Shown here one piece after another: positions 50,001 to 61,700 of a stretch of 64,000 nt of DNA (position 1 is the first letter of the stretch; each line of letters starts with the position of its first letter). The notes beneath the pieces are model-generated. The model did no database searches and was not told the origin of the DNA. It saw nothing but the letters and a program-made list of their open reading frames with translations. The stretch spans positions 186,001-250,000 of the forward strand of contig NOWV01000097.1 in assembly GCA_003344405.1 (NCBI GenBank), written 5' to 3'. The translations under genes were made by a program, and so were the position numbers. Source of the DNA: Trichoplax sp. H2 (lineage: Eukaryota; Placozoa; Uniplacotomia; Trichoplacea).

Positions 50001-51697
50001 ATATCCAATTTATTCCTTATTATCGACAATTATTTCAAGTTTATTGCCGTTTACATCGATATGGCGATGCTAAATCAACATTACAATCACTTGAAACAGC
50101 TTATCGAGATAATTCCAAATCAAATAGGCTAGCTCAACTTTATTGTCATTATGATTATATTTCATTCTATTATTTTCAAGGTAATTATGACCAAGCACTA
50201 ACTCATTGCCAACATGGGGTTGATTATGTTAGCAGGATCAATCCACAAGATGAGCGACTAATACAGCAATTAAAATATCACTCAGGCTTAATATATTTAG
50301 CCATGGCTGATATCCATTGGAGTCAAAGTCAATTAACTAAAGCAAGTCAATACCTTAATCAGTCACAAACTATCCTAAAAGTGATAACATTAGATAAGCA
50401 CTTTTGTCGTAGCCGTATTGCATTATTACATGGACTAATTGCCCTTTCGCAAGGTAAATATGATGACGCATTAAATAACGGTAAACAAGCCCTCAGCAAT
50501 GCCATTATCAATTACGGCGGTAAACATATTTATGTCGCTCGATTGCAAGATATCATGGGAGATATTTATAAGAGATTACCCGAGCAAAACGAGTTGGCAT
50601 TGAAATCATATAATGCGGCAATATTATTAAAGAAAGGAATTTTAAACGCTGAAAATGCGGATATAACAAATACTTATATTAAATTAGGTGGACTATTGCG
50701 TATGATGGGTAAATTTGATAAAGCAATTACCTTACTAGAGAAAGCATTAAATCTTCAAAAAACAATCTTTGGAGATCATCACTTTCAATTAAGTACAACT
50801 TATGATGTAATAGGGCGTATACATACCGCAACTCAAGATTACGTTTTAGCACGACGATATATTGCGACAGCTATCCAAATTAAACAAGCAGCATTTGGTG
50901 ATAATCATTTCAATCTTGCGAATAGTTATAATTTTCTAGGTGAAACTTATAGTATTGATGGTAATCATATACAATCACTCGATCATTTTGGTACAGCTGT
51001 AGCACTAGCTATGCAAGTCGATGATTCTAATGTATTTGAATTAGCACGTTATTTTAATAATCATGCTGTTGCAATCTTTAATACAAGATCCAATTATGAA
51101 GATGAAAACGAACGTATCGAGTTAGTTTTCTATTTCTTAAATCAGTCATTAAAGTTAAAATTGCAATCACGAGGTGAATACAGTCGTGAAGTCGAAGAAT
51201 GTTATCAAAATTTTGCTAATTTCTATCAACGCCTAGCTATTAATGAAGAACAAAGGGTGGATGAATCAATAAGTAATAGAGAGATACAGGATACTCAACT
51301 CCGACAAGCACTGGATTATTATAAGAAGATTCTAAAGATCCAATTAAAAGTTCATAGCAACGATAGCTTAGAAATTATTGAAACATGTCGCAATATTGTT
51401 ATAATTCTCATTCGTTTTAATGAATACGATGACGCCCTAGAGCATCAAAAAATGATATTAGAAGTTTATATGAGACGTATAGGAAACGAAAATATTCAAG
51501 TTGCAATGTGTTATTATGAAATGGGTGAAAGTTATAACCGGCTACAAGATAAGAAAATGGCTAATTTATGCTTACAAAAAGCTCTAGCAGTTGGTAATAA
51601 TTGCGAAGATTTAAGAGAAGACTTTTTAGGCGAGATTAAGGCTAAAATTAAAGAGATTAATCTACAAAATAAATCACGATTATGCACTCTAATCTAA
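47018..51697 (+). CDS. NB-ARC/TPR protein (NLR-like STAND NTPase), single exon
   Basis: One uninterrupted frame of 1,559 residues; a second in-frame ATG lies two codons in (47,024), so the start could be either. Residues about 60-340 are helical and unassigned. About 357-394 are Gln/Arg-rich. The NB-ARC module has a Walker A motif GESGLGKTT (449-457, Lys455), a Walker B motif ALLIFDD (572-578), a GxP motif HGCPLL (about 712-717) and an IHSIIQ motif (His837) at the position of the winged-helix MHD motif. A Thr/Ala/Asn low-complexity insert (about 634-686) interrupts the ATPase half. From about 900 to 1540 runs a long series of TPR-like helix pairs, several kinesin-light-chain-like (for example MGKFDKAITLLEKAL). 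The protein ends RLCTLI, a CaaX-like box. In this family nucleotide binding drives oligomerisation and the repeats act as sensor, so a role in cytosolic danger sensing or cell death is likely but unproven. I see no N-terminal death, CARD or TIR signature and no LRR or WD40. Confidence 0.9.
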   Translation: MIMKLEDDQVDKVDRKTSLSSDGSNGILASIEDKIDQDDLNQLKPVINDIRSITSSTVDRNVRTIIDILSGNKQDDRKFDYKQYFKTATICRQILVEILSYYNLTCQQIELLLPSIRLLTDKFREIINFEEKDQQAESCYDDQLGKDNSKYQQRSSVDLLSIYATFMELLIIEDLIRQSTSLHPVHVAYCYAQWYHRCHQILRNNNRKILFELMMDLKDHLIDYQYCYIAIDCLSQIIQSSYCSYDLKLIAIYGTEYQPSIAKVSILGYKNLLDYCLHRLPYNTRQLKIVVYKWLMDMLTIIQLPSLSDTLRKPLYDELKQRLVCIPAEIRHQCLQDSLITDSQLQLILQESETPHSPQREQQGRQKQHENHREQHQEQLRQQQEQQQRQQQQYYRCFIDNIELPNSIIGQPFQLICLPSRFPNFMRNHDHLMGIESQLKKNKNCAIQGESGLGKTTLAIEYAHQHRHFYDIIYYFDASSILSLQRDFIRLGIELCRSSRVHSFRFTLYENLCQLLGHYNDIAINPHDYNYYDDKIISLMDRIYYDHGWIFHPWLKSFISLIIDILQSHHSALLIFDDIRYLQWIKTYLPGGENIHVILVFDQVHNDDTIRFIKVKPLSSEISRRYLQKVPLAKTTTSNDDTQASAAATTNATAIATTTNAATTTTATTTSSTTVNTNTNQNGQNGGRRISRQYLNRLNDSSPLTILTKLCHGCPLLLHFIRSYTQVSRITLGDYYQEVVNDIAPLTYSNQSNRHLMTVAVAIILVKPAVTSIFQQYPIAAELLTFISFVSPRHIDKIELLHYLNYNSHSRQDLNFAIQILYNYGMINESCHGYRIHSIIQNVVHMKLKDEKIYQQTIDSILTYFLHQFEELEKISTLYPYYNRHQFYYELVVHAEYCCRYANGNHHNLAEIAAKIKLHLAKCYLQSYCYTQADDYCQASLQYFMNHDGENDSKTCQCYDILARIDYATGQFQSALDYLQLSLKCKQELLEQSHHIQFIPYYRQLFQVYCRLHRYGDAKSTLQSLETAYRDNSKSNRLAQLYCHYDYISFYYFQGNYDQALTHCQHGVDYVSRINPQDERLIQQLKYHSGLIYLAMADIHWSQSQLTKASQYLNQSQTILKVITLDKHFCRSRIALLHGLIALSQGKYDDALNNGKQALSNAIINYGGKHIYVARLQDIMGDIYKRLPEQNELALKSYNAAILLKKGILNAENADITNTYIKLGGLLRMMGKFDKAITLLEKALNLQKTIFGDHHFQLSTTYDVIGRIHTATQDYVLARRYIATAIQIKQAAFGDNHFNLANSYNFLGETYSIDGNHIQSLDHFGTAVALAMQVDDSNVFELARYFNNHAVAIFNTRSNYEDENERIELVFYFLNQSLKLKLQSRGEYSREVEECYQNFANFYQRLAINEEQRVDESISNREIQDTQLRQALDYYKKILKIQLKVHSNDSLEIIETCRNIVIILIRFNEYDDALEHQKMILEVYMRRIGNENIQVAMCYYEMGESYNRLQDKKMANLCLQKALAVGNNCEDLREDFLGEIKAKIKEINLQNKSRLCTLI
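48088..48200 (+). repeat. CAA/CAG-rich coding repeat (poly-Gln linker)
   Basis: Mixed CAA and CAG codons with interspersed CGA, GAA and CAT encode a Gln/Arg/Glu/His-rich linker of about 38 residues just before the NB-ARC domain of the 47,018 gene. Codon mixing makes it an imperfect repeat. It is likely a flexible hinge. Confidence 0.8.
48918..49075 (+). repeat. ACT/GCT trinucleotide repeat in coding sequence
   Basis: Runs of ACT, with GCT, AAT and AGT, encode a Thr/Ala/Asn/Ser-rich insert of about 50 residues between the Walker B region and the GxP motif of the NB-ARC protein. Units are whole codons, so length change would keep frame. It is a candidate polymorphic microsatellite. Confidence 0.8.
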
Positions 51698-54600
51698 AAT
51701 TAGTTGACTTGAACTTGCTCTATCGATTAATTTATTGGCAACGTATTAGATATTGGTAACGATGGATAGCATTGATGAGAGGATTTCTAGTACGAGATGA
51801 GGACTAAAGTAAGAGTAAAATCAGAATTTGTACTCTGATCTTATTTATTTGATTAGCATTTACTCTATTACTCATAAATACTAGTAACAAATATCAAAAA
51901 TTGAAGAGATTTTTAGTACAAAATTAAGACTTCAATTACTGTATTAATTAAACTAAGATTTACATTTTATTCTAACTTACTTTTAATTTAATTGGGTAAA
52001 ATTCACACCTTTGAATAGTAAAATTCATTTTATTACTTGCTGTTGAATTTAAACTTGACAAGTTACGTTACTTATGAATGATCATTAAGCAACGTTATTT
52101 AAAAATTATGAACATAAGTAATTACTTAATAAAATGTCATCTGTTTCGTAATGCATAGCATTTAACTATCGAATTAAAATTAAAAATTATAATTTCCCCT
52201 GTTCTCTATTTTAAATTAAATGACTATAGTAGATGTAATTGATATCATGATCTAAAAATTGGCTATTAGGTTATTGAAAGCTTTGTATTTTTTAATCATG
52301 GAAGTATATGACAATCTACCTTAGCTCACAAAAAGTTCGATTATAACTTGAATTAAACCCAAAATTTTTTCATTCAGTAAAGAGCATTACATCATAAATT
52401 GGAGCATCTTTTCTTACTTTATTAATCGTATCTTTGTAGCAAGACTATGAAGCTTTAACAACAGTAACCTATTTTAATGAGCCAATGCAATAGTTAATTA
52501 GTATTTATATCACAGTGATAGTTACAAATTCAGATATAGGTTGTGATCTTACTAAATTATTTTACTCACGAAAGTCAACTTGTAGCATTTCTATTTCGTT
52601 ACATTAATTAAATGCGAAAATTTTATATTTAATAAGAATATTAAAATTTTGTCCTAACACATTAAATTTAAAGTTTTAAGGGTAGACCGTGTATGAATAA
52701 ATTCTAATCTTATTGAACTAATTTATTCTTGCAATTCTTCATTCATAACCAGTTCAACAAGTTAGTTAATGTACAACTATTTCTAATACAATAAAGTATT
52801 CAAGTTTTATCTCAATAGATTTAAAGGCGGCTTATAAAATATACAAGGACTATCGCGTTAATCTTTTATGATCATTGCTTAAAATTAGCTAGTACCATCA
52901 GATCCGCAATTAATGTACCGTAATATGTTTATTTCTGGCTGTATCTAATTAAGAAGGCCAAAAAACCGATTTTAAAGGACAATACTTTATTAAAAAATTT
53001 ATTACATAAAATTGCAAGTCGCTTCTTTGAGCAGACAAAGCCGAATCTAAATCTCTTCAATAAACTGTTACTGTTCAAAACTTTGTTTGAATAGAACTTT
53101 TCGTACTCCAATATGTATTTCAAACGTCTAAATCTGTTAGAACCCTAAAGGTGGTAATATTATTAATGTACAGTAGGCAAATCATCTACTTACAGTTCGA
53201 ATCATTGTGATTGTAATTTACTTATGCTAGATTGTAAATTACCATGGAAATGTTCCGTGATAGGACATATCGTAATCTGATTATTCTGTATTAGTCATTA
53301 CATGTCTATGTTCGTAAATACTGTTGTCTGCATTAAGGGAGCAGTAGCTATAATTAATATCTAATTCAGTAAATGATTCCGAGGTTAATTGTATTAACTA
53401 TGACTCATGAACTATTGAGGAACAGTATATAAATGCAGTATATCGTGAAATAAAGTAAAATTCTCCAACTTAGTGTTTAACGTAAAATATGAGGCGTTTA
53501 AGTCTTTGTGTAGTCTGCTAGTAGAGCAAAAGTGTTCGTGATAGTGCAGATATCGTTCTTTCATACATGGTTCAAGGAATTGACTTATTGATCGTATATT
53601 GCGTTATCTTGTTGCAAAGCTCTTTTGTGACAGACCTCTAAGCTACTAATTTCATGCTCAGTAATTCCATAATTCTAGCAGAAATACCCAATTTGCTCAA
53701 TTACGTAATCTTTAAGATACCAGCGTTAGGCTATGTAAATCCAAACTTTATAAATTTCTTCTATAACGCATACCGATTCTAATAGTCATTTATAGAATGA
53801 AACAAAGTTTTTTCTTTGCCATATGAGGAAATGTAGAACAAAAATTAAATCAATATCCAGTCTGAATTGATGAAGCTTTCTACATTTAAGGCAATGTCTT
53901 AGCTTACCGATAGTACAGTCGATTCACTTATGTGTACTCAAAAATGATAGCTGTAGTGTATGCTTCTAAATACGGTATAGTCTATTCCTAGTAAAGTTGA
54001 TTCCACTTAGACTGTAACATAACTCCTTATTTGTATAATCTACGTTTAACTACTATATTCATACTGTGGAAATCTCTTATACTCTAGCTTGATTATATCG
54101 TAGAACCACCCTAGTATAGAATTAAGCTATTTTATATAGCCATTCGTGTTTTATGAATAATTTCCTCCTGCTGTGCTTCTTTCATTATTAAGTCTTAATC
54201 TTGTATCTATCTTGTTAGTTAGTTAGTTCTGCTATTTAAACGGTAAGATTGCATGTTTTACCTATTCTAAATTACAATAGCTAGTCGACTAGTAACGTCG
54301 TTATACACGCTATAACCTCATACGGTTTTCCTCTTGCACTAATTCCAATAAACCTATTTCTCCATTAATTTAACTCTGGTAATTTAATTGCAATTATGAC
54401 GGACCCTAAAATTTCCGAAATATCATAATAGCCTCGAGGTTGAATAAAATTTCTTATATCTTTACGAAATATACTAGTAGCTATAATACCCTACATTATT
54501 TTCTTTCCCATTTTTAAATAAATACAATTATTTTTGCCTTCATTGGTATTTCGTATTATTATTTCTTATCCAATAAGGGATTGAATTCATGGCAAGGTAC

Positions 54601-55280
54601 ATAAGTGACTACGCAATAATTAGTTTGTTAATCAGAAAGTAGTTAGTTCAGTTGTGCAGATCGTGATTTAATATTCGTGATAGAATTTGTGGAATGAAAG
54701 TATTTCTTTTTGTAACATGTTAACGAAATAATTACTATGGAACTAATCGGAGCACTGTAGCAGAGGAATTAGTTAACCAGCATAAGTAATAAGATTACAA
54801 CTGATACATCAAACTAGGTCGATTGTTTAATCCATTATTAATGTGAAACATTACCTGGTGTCGTTGATATGGATTAGAATTATACTACTACAAAATGTAT
54901 CTTTATAATTGAATTTCAACATGCAATTAGCCATAAATATGAGAGTAAAATTAAATTAAAACATCAACCGACGAAATTTTTTAACGCAATGATAAATAAG
55001 CTTTTCTATATTTTATGGCTATGTATAAATATTTATGAACAAGTATCTTCATCATTACCTTCTATTAAGACCTTATATCGAAGTGCTGTTTAATATTTCT
55101 GGATAAATTTATACTAGTAAATTCATTTATGATTGCTGTCCTATCTGATATAAGGCTACGCCCAACTCAGTTACAGTAAAAAAACAACTTAAGCAAAGCA
55201 CTATTAGATCATGCTATTAAAATAATTTTATGTTGCTTAACAATGAGTATGGTAACATGGTAATCTCTTAATGAAAACTG

Positions 55281-55474
55281 ACTAATTAATTCGACTGTTA
55301 TCGATAACGAATGATATATACTTCTAGTAAATCTTTTTGTTGTCGGAGCATTCCAGAAAATATAGGTAGATTTCCGTAAATAAGCGTGCAACATTTATCA
55401 TATCGTGGCAATAAATTGGAAAGACATAATTCTGTGATATAAAATTGAAATTTATTGTTTTATAATTGTGTATT
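55281..55474. repeat. 194-bp duplicated segment, copy 1
   Basis: Repeats at 55,729-55,922 in the same orientation with a single difference that I can see (AAAGACATA against AAAGATATA). The flanking sequences differ on both sides. It may be a true local duplication or two haplotype or read copies joined across the neighbouring gap. Confidence 0.9.
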
Positions 55475-55708
55475 TGTCACGGTACGAACTACCGTGAAGA
55501 AATAGCTATCTAAATTTGGTTAATATAGTATAGTGATATTATATTACAACTAGTTACTTACAATAGGAATTACTCTAATTATAAATGTGTTACAGTAAAT
55601 TTACTGCTGTGCTGTAATATGTGCTGAAATGATTCTGTGAATGGACATATTGTAGTCCGACTGTGAAAAACTAGTTAGTAGATGTTCTCACCCAAGTGTT
55701 ATTATAAG

Positions 55709-55728
55709 NNNNNNNNNNNNNNNNNNNN
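55709..55728. other. Assembly gap of 20 N
   Basis: Exactly twenty N, a placeholder length. The real distance is unknown and may be negative (overlap), since the base after the gap begins a near-identical copy of sequence 448 bp upstream. Confidence 0.99.
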
Positions 55729-55922
55729 ACTAATTAATTCGACTGTTATCGATAACGAATGATATATACTTCTAGTAAATCTTTTTGTTGTCGGAGCATT
55801 CCAGAAAATATAGGTAGATTTCCGTAAATAAGCGTGCAACATTTATCATATCGTGGCAATAAATTGGAAAGATATAATTCTGTGATATAAAATTGAAATT
55901 TATTGTTTTATAATTGTGTATT
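55729..55922. repeat. 194-bp duplicated segment, copy 2
   Basis: Near-identical to 55,281-55,474. It starts immediately after the gap, which makes an assembly artefact a real possibility. Confidence 0.9.
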
Positions 55923-58720
55923 ATGAAGCTAAGTCTTGCAAAATGAAAGAATAAAGCTGGAAATACTAGTATTTGCCTAAAATTAAAGATCGAGGAGTTT
56001 ATCTATCATTTGCTGGGGTGTAGAAATCAATTTGACTAGGCAATATTAAATTATATAATGCAGCCATCAAATATAGCTATTCCGATGGAGTTGAGGATGA
56101 TGATGAATAAATGACACATCACTAACGTGTTAACTACAGTACATCTTTCTCATACATGAATTCAAGCACTATATAGATAAGCATGAAATGAAAACCTGTG
56201 AGATTCGCATTAAAATAAACCAGCTACCAGTGTAAGGCATACATTAGCTTGGAAAATATTTTCTACTCTATAGCGCAAGTGGAGGGTTTTATTGCACTAG
56301 CAATCTTCTACTAAATTTCGTTTAAGCATCTCCGCTATTTTATGTCATATAGTGATTTCATATTACTATTGCACTTTCAAAACTCATCACTTCTATCGTT
56401 GGTTAAAGTCACTAAAATTAGTATAACAGGCTGCAGTCAATTTAGTTGAAAGTTACTCCTATAATGAGGAAAAACGTTAAAAATTTTATAGCATCCTTGC
56501 AAGGCACAAATCCATCTATATAAACTTATGGAATTATTTATAGTCATTTTAACTTTATAGACGCGTATTAAAATAATATTATGATAAGAAGAAAGTTCTT
56601 GAATACAACCTAACTGAAATGATAAGAGATAAAATTAGATAGTACTATAACTATTTTCTAGGGACATAAGTGGCATTTAATTAATGAAAAAAACTCCTAC
56701 GTTCATGATATGATATTTATGCAATAATAACAAAACTGTAGCTCAGTGATATGATAATATCGTAATATAATAAGATTTTTTGTTTATGGTTATGCAGTTA
56801 AGGCTATTTTTTACTGTACTAGTCAATCTTAATAATTAATTGGATTAGAAATTACCTCATAGCTAACGTGAGGACAATGTCACTATTGTTCAAGTCGCTA
56901 AGAAATAATGTAAATAATTTCGTTTACCAACTTTAATCTTATGACAGATTATAAAATCGAAGTGCTCTCATGCTAATATTGAGCGCCTGATAAATCAATC
57001 GCACAGGCTATAATTTACAGTAATATATCTATTTTTGATCTTTCTTCGGGTTGACTAGTAATTTCCTTCTTTTTATTAGGTAAATTAGATATTAGATTTC
57101 CCTTTTCTCAATTTTTCTGTTCTATCTGTTGTATACTAGATTTGCTTCTTTTACTTATAACACAATTTTCTATTCAAAGAAATAGCTCCTGCAAATGATA
57201 ATAAATTAAATTTAATTTCTGAAACTTTTGTTATCATTACTAATTTATTACACCATATATGCATTCTGCTTTATATTTAATCTTTACTCCTATAATGCTA
57301 TCTGAAGTCTATATAACTGCTATAAAACCGCATGAGAGATATATTCTGTTTTAATATAAATATTTAGCGAAAAAAATTTAAGACTAATTTATCTTGTTAT
57401 GTATGGTTATTTCTACATTCCAAAATTATTTCAGTTATGATGGCTTTTGTTCTGTTGGTAAGGGTACTCATGTATTATTATATATAGGGTGATTCTATGG
57501 TTACTACATTAATTTACAGGATTGTAGAATTGAAAAAAATTAGTATATATGTAACATATACATTCAATTCTATGCCTATAATATCTTAATGTGATGCCAT
57601 ACAGTTTAAATATTAAAATACTATAAAGCGCATCTGTTTTAAATAAAATTATTGGTAACATATTGGCAAAAGGCTTTATCTATCTAAATGAAATAGATAT
57701 CAAAATTATTCTTCCCGTGGAGTATGGTGAGACAGAAAACAACCTATAGATCAAATTACTTGGATGATACGTGATATTAGCATCAGTTGAAAGTTGTATA
57801 ATGATGATATCATAAAAGTTAACAGAACTTTATGAATCTAAAGTAAACAGGATGTAACTTCATAATACATTTATTTCAATCTGAAATAATTATGACCCAA
57901 ATTTTGACATTATATCTCCTATTATTTATCGGTACAAGATAAAATAATGGAAATATCAGTCTCGCTGAATGGATGCTATTCTATTCTCAAGAAACAATAC
58001 AGGCTAGTCGTTGTGAGGAAATGAAAATCTTAACCAACAGAAAGATTCCTTCAATAGAGTGATTGTTATTAATTTAGATAGCCTGTCCGAGTTCGATATC
58101 ATTATGATTACAAGGTTTTCTATTATTGTCTATATAAAAGCGTAAAAGGAGAATTTATGAATCTGACAAATCATGATTAATAACGTAGACCTTTATTCTA
58201 TAGACTTGCTGGAATAGCTTATGAATTGTGTCTATAAATGTGTTATTCTTTTAGTAAAAATAAAAACACCGCCTACGTTACTGTTTGCTTCTAATTTATC
58301 GGGCCATTTTTCAATTATCAATTAGGACTACAACTCTGCATTATTTTTGTAAAACTTATCAACTTCCTTAAAGTAAATAGTATTAACCCCTAAACATGCA
58401 TTATATTAAATATTAGTTAGGTTACATGATCATTTTCATCTACAGATTTTGACAAATATCTGTACGAGTATTGTTTTTGTAGTGTTTGCTTACATGCTAT
58501 AAAATAGACATGTAGGTGTAAGTCAGCTGTTTTTAACTAACGTGCATACTCTAATCTATTTCACACTAATATAAGTAGCGGTGAGCAGCCATATGCCATT
58601 TGCTATAATATCAAGGTTATCAGTTAATTCAACCTCAATTAAATCAGTTACAATCCGATGAAAACTATTCCTTCCATCATCCTTTGCCAATTCAGCGTAT
58701 CTCCTAGTTTTAATAAAATT

Positions 58721-61700
58721 ATGTGGGCTCTAACTTTACTTCTACTTGCAGGATTACATCACATGGTAAGAGTAATATAAACAAATGCGTTGCTATCTAT
58801 GCTGATTTTAACTCAACTGCAATTCTAATTTGATATACAGCTTGCTATAAATTTAAGTTGCAAGAAAATTAGCTGATTACTAACTTTCTTTAATTTATTT
58901 TTAACTATCATAAACTATTTTCATTTAACTTTCAACTGTTAATATTGGACGCGAGATATTAATCTATTCCATGATTTTATTACTAATAGTTATTAAAGAA
59001 AATATTTTATGCGTATATTATACTGCAATTATGAATCGTATGGCTTTTGTATCTATAACGGATTGTAAGCTAATTAACCTGAAAAAGACCATTGAGTCGA
59101 TAATACTGTCTCAAATTTACATTTTTCTATTAGAATTTTATATATATGACCAGCGCTTCTCCGGACAACTTTCAAAAGCCCTTAGGTAAGCAACTTATAA
59201 ATATGCGTGCACACTAAAATAATGCACAACTATATTATTATGAGATTATAAGCGAATCAGGTTGGATTTTGTCTTTATTGTGTAATGAGTATGAGGTAAA
59301 AAAATGGTAGGAATTCTACCAGAAATTAAATAATTTTGTTTACTAATATTACAATCCGGATAAAATTTATATCATAAGTTAGGTTATAATTAATAGTTTT
59401 TGTTAAAATGCATTTCGTAGCTAGTTCAAATTTCACTATTGTATAATAAATGACTTTGTGAGCAGTAAAACTAGATTCTAATATCAAAGTAAAAAGATAA
59501 CTTAGAATTCAATGCTCAATGACCGTTTTCAAATTTTTCCATCAGAATTCACACGATCATAGCTGAGGTGAAACTATAGTTCTTATGTATATGTCTAAAA
59601 TTATATTCGAAAGTTATCATAGGTAGGGTTGAGGTTATCAAAAATTATCATAGTTAATCAGTTTGCAGTTATACTACAAGTACTGCAGTCGTAATTTTAA
59701 AATTTACGGCACTATTTCAATTGCTAAGCCTAAAAAATTAAAAAATTTTTAGAGATCAAACTATCATGGTTTTCTAATTTTTGCTAATATCTATTATCTT
59801 GATAAGAAGATAGAATAGTTTCCATCAGATAGCTATGCCAATTTCTGCAATTTGCTTAACATTACCACTGATGAAGTTGATAGTGGCTGCTTTAATTCAA
59901 TCCTCAGCATTTTTCTTTCGTCTCATTGATATTCTGTTGATTATCGCTCAATTTGTTCAATAACGAGATCTGTTAGAAATATGAAATGCAGTATTTTTAA
60001 ACAATTGAACTCTGGTTTCTTGCAATTCGGCTTCCTATCTAAATCTAAAGGCAACACATGGTCAGTTATGTCTGAGAATAATCATGTAGATCTTAATTGA
60101 CATTGTTGAAGTTAGAAATAGGAAGGAAGAAAAATATAATGCAACATCGTGACCGTATTTTTATTTAGGCGTGGGATACCTAATTTTCCCTTAGGCTGTC
60201 GTCTAAAATTATATGCTTTATTCCTGTATTTAGATGATTAAATGAAAAAACCATCCAATAGTAATTATGACCATTTTAATATCAAATAATTATGTTACCA
60301 TTTAATTTAGCTAAAGAATATGGAATGGATGTGGATTATGTTTACTTTACAGAGATAATTTAATATTACCCTTATACGTTTCTTTCGCTGTCTATGAACC
60401 CGAAGGCGTGGAGATAACTTAATTACATAAACTGATACGGCGATAGAGTCATGTAATGGTAACATCATTATTCTTTCTCCCATTGTTAGTCTATTTTTAG
60501 TAGTTCCAGAAAAGACAATAAATGTTTAGATAGTTGAAGTAGGCAAATTTAATTCGATTTAGTCTAGCTTTGACAAAATTATTTCTTAAGGGTCATTTTC
60601 TATAATGCAAGCGCTGGCAGACTGCCGAAATTAGTATCATTGCTATCATAGCTAGTCAAGGTAAATTCTAAAGTCGAAAGCTGGTACAGCTATGTTTGGT
60701 AATATTCTATTTTCTAAATATGAGATATAAAGAATTTATTATTTTTCTGTATGTAGTTGATAAGAGTTTGGTAGTCTATCCATTAATTAATTATATTATT
60801 GATATTATGCATCATTAATGTAAGGGCAATAAATTCCTTCAGTATCAGAAAATTTATTAATTGGAGCTATTTTGCTATAAAATTGTTATAAAGTAGTTTT
60901 ACTCATTTCCAATTTATGATATATGGTGATAACTGAAATGTCTTGGTTTCTTGTCTGTCTTAATTTAGAGTCCAAAAACTGCAAAATCTTCCTTATTAAG
61001 GAATATCTAAATATGATAGAAATAGCAAACATTAAGCTTGATAAAATTAGAGAACTATAAAAATATATAATTTGATTTATTTATTAACGATAACGGTTTC
61101 TTAAACTTAATTGCAAACGTCTTTAGACATCTACTAATCAATGGATTACGTAGTCATTGATTTTTTACAGAGGAAGATGCTAATATATTAGCAAATTTTG
61201 AACATTCTTGCGTGAATTAAGAATATTGCCACATTAGCTATTAATTAACACGGGTTACGATTACGTCGTAAATAAAAAAATAAACATAATGCAGTTTGAT
61301 CTCATTTCCATGTTCTAAACTTTTATCAATAAATTTTCCAATACCTATTTTGTCCCGACAATATCTGATTGAGATCGACAGCCTATTTAAAGTACATATT
61401 TGTATTATATACAAATTGTAAAGGTATGTTAAGGGCATCCTAGGAACTATTTTAATTTCAGACAAAAGTTAGTAATCCAATAGATAGCATTTCGTATAAA
61501 TAAGCTATTAAGAAAGTTTTGATTTTAAGCGTACTACTGTGATATTGAATTTAATTTCTTAATTTTCGTCTGGAACTCTCTGAATTGTTTTATTTAGGGT
61601 TAATAGTGCAGATGAGCTACAGAAATTTAATACCGCTGTATTTATAAGTCCAGAATACTTAATTCTTCATAGATCTTACTTATGAAGTTTTTTCACTTTG

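Larger units (their letters stand above)
51698..58720. other. Seven-kb stretch with no recognised gene
   Basis: AT-rich. Only short open frames occur (for example 52,929-53,123 and 55,209-55,394, minus strand), with no domains and no linked splice sites. It carries the 3'UTR of the NB-ARC gene at the left edge (an AATAAA near 52,127 is one candidate signal), the duplicated segment and assembly gap described separately, and the upstream region of the EGF protein gene at the right edge. Confidence 0.5.

Noticed and set aside
53190-53225. GTTCGAATC, resembling a tRNA B box
   Set aside because: No A box at proper spacing and no acceptor or anticodon stems can be formed around it.
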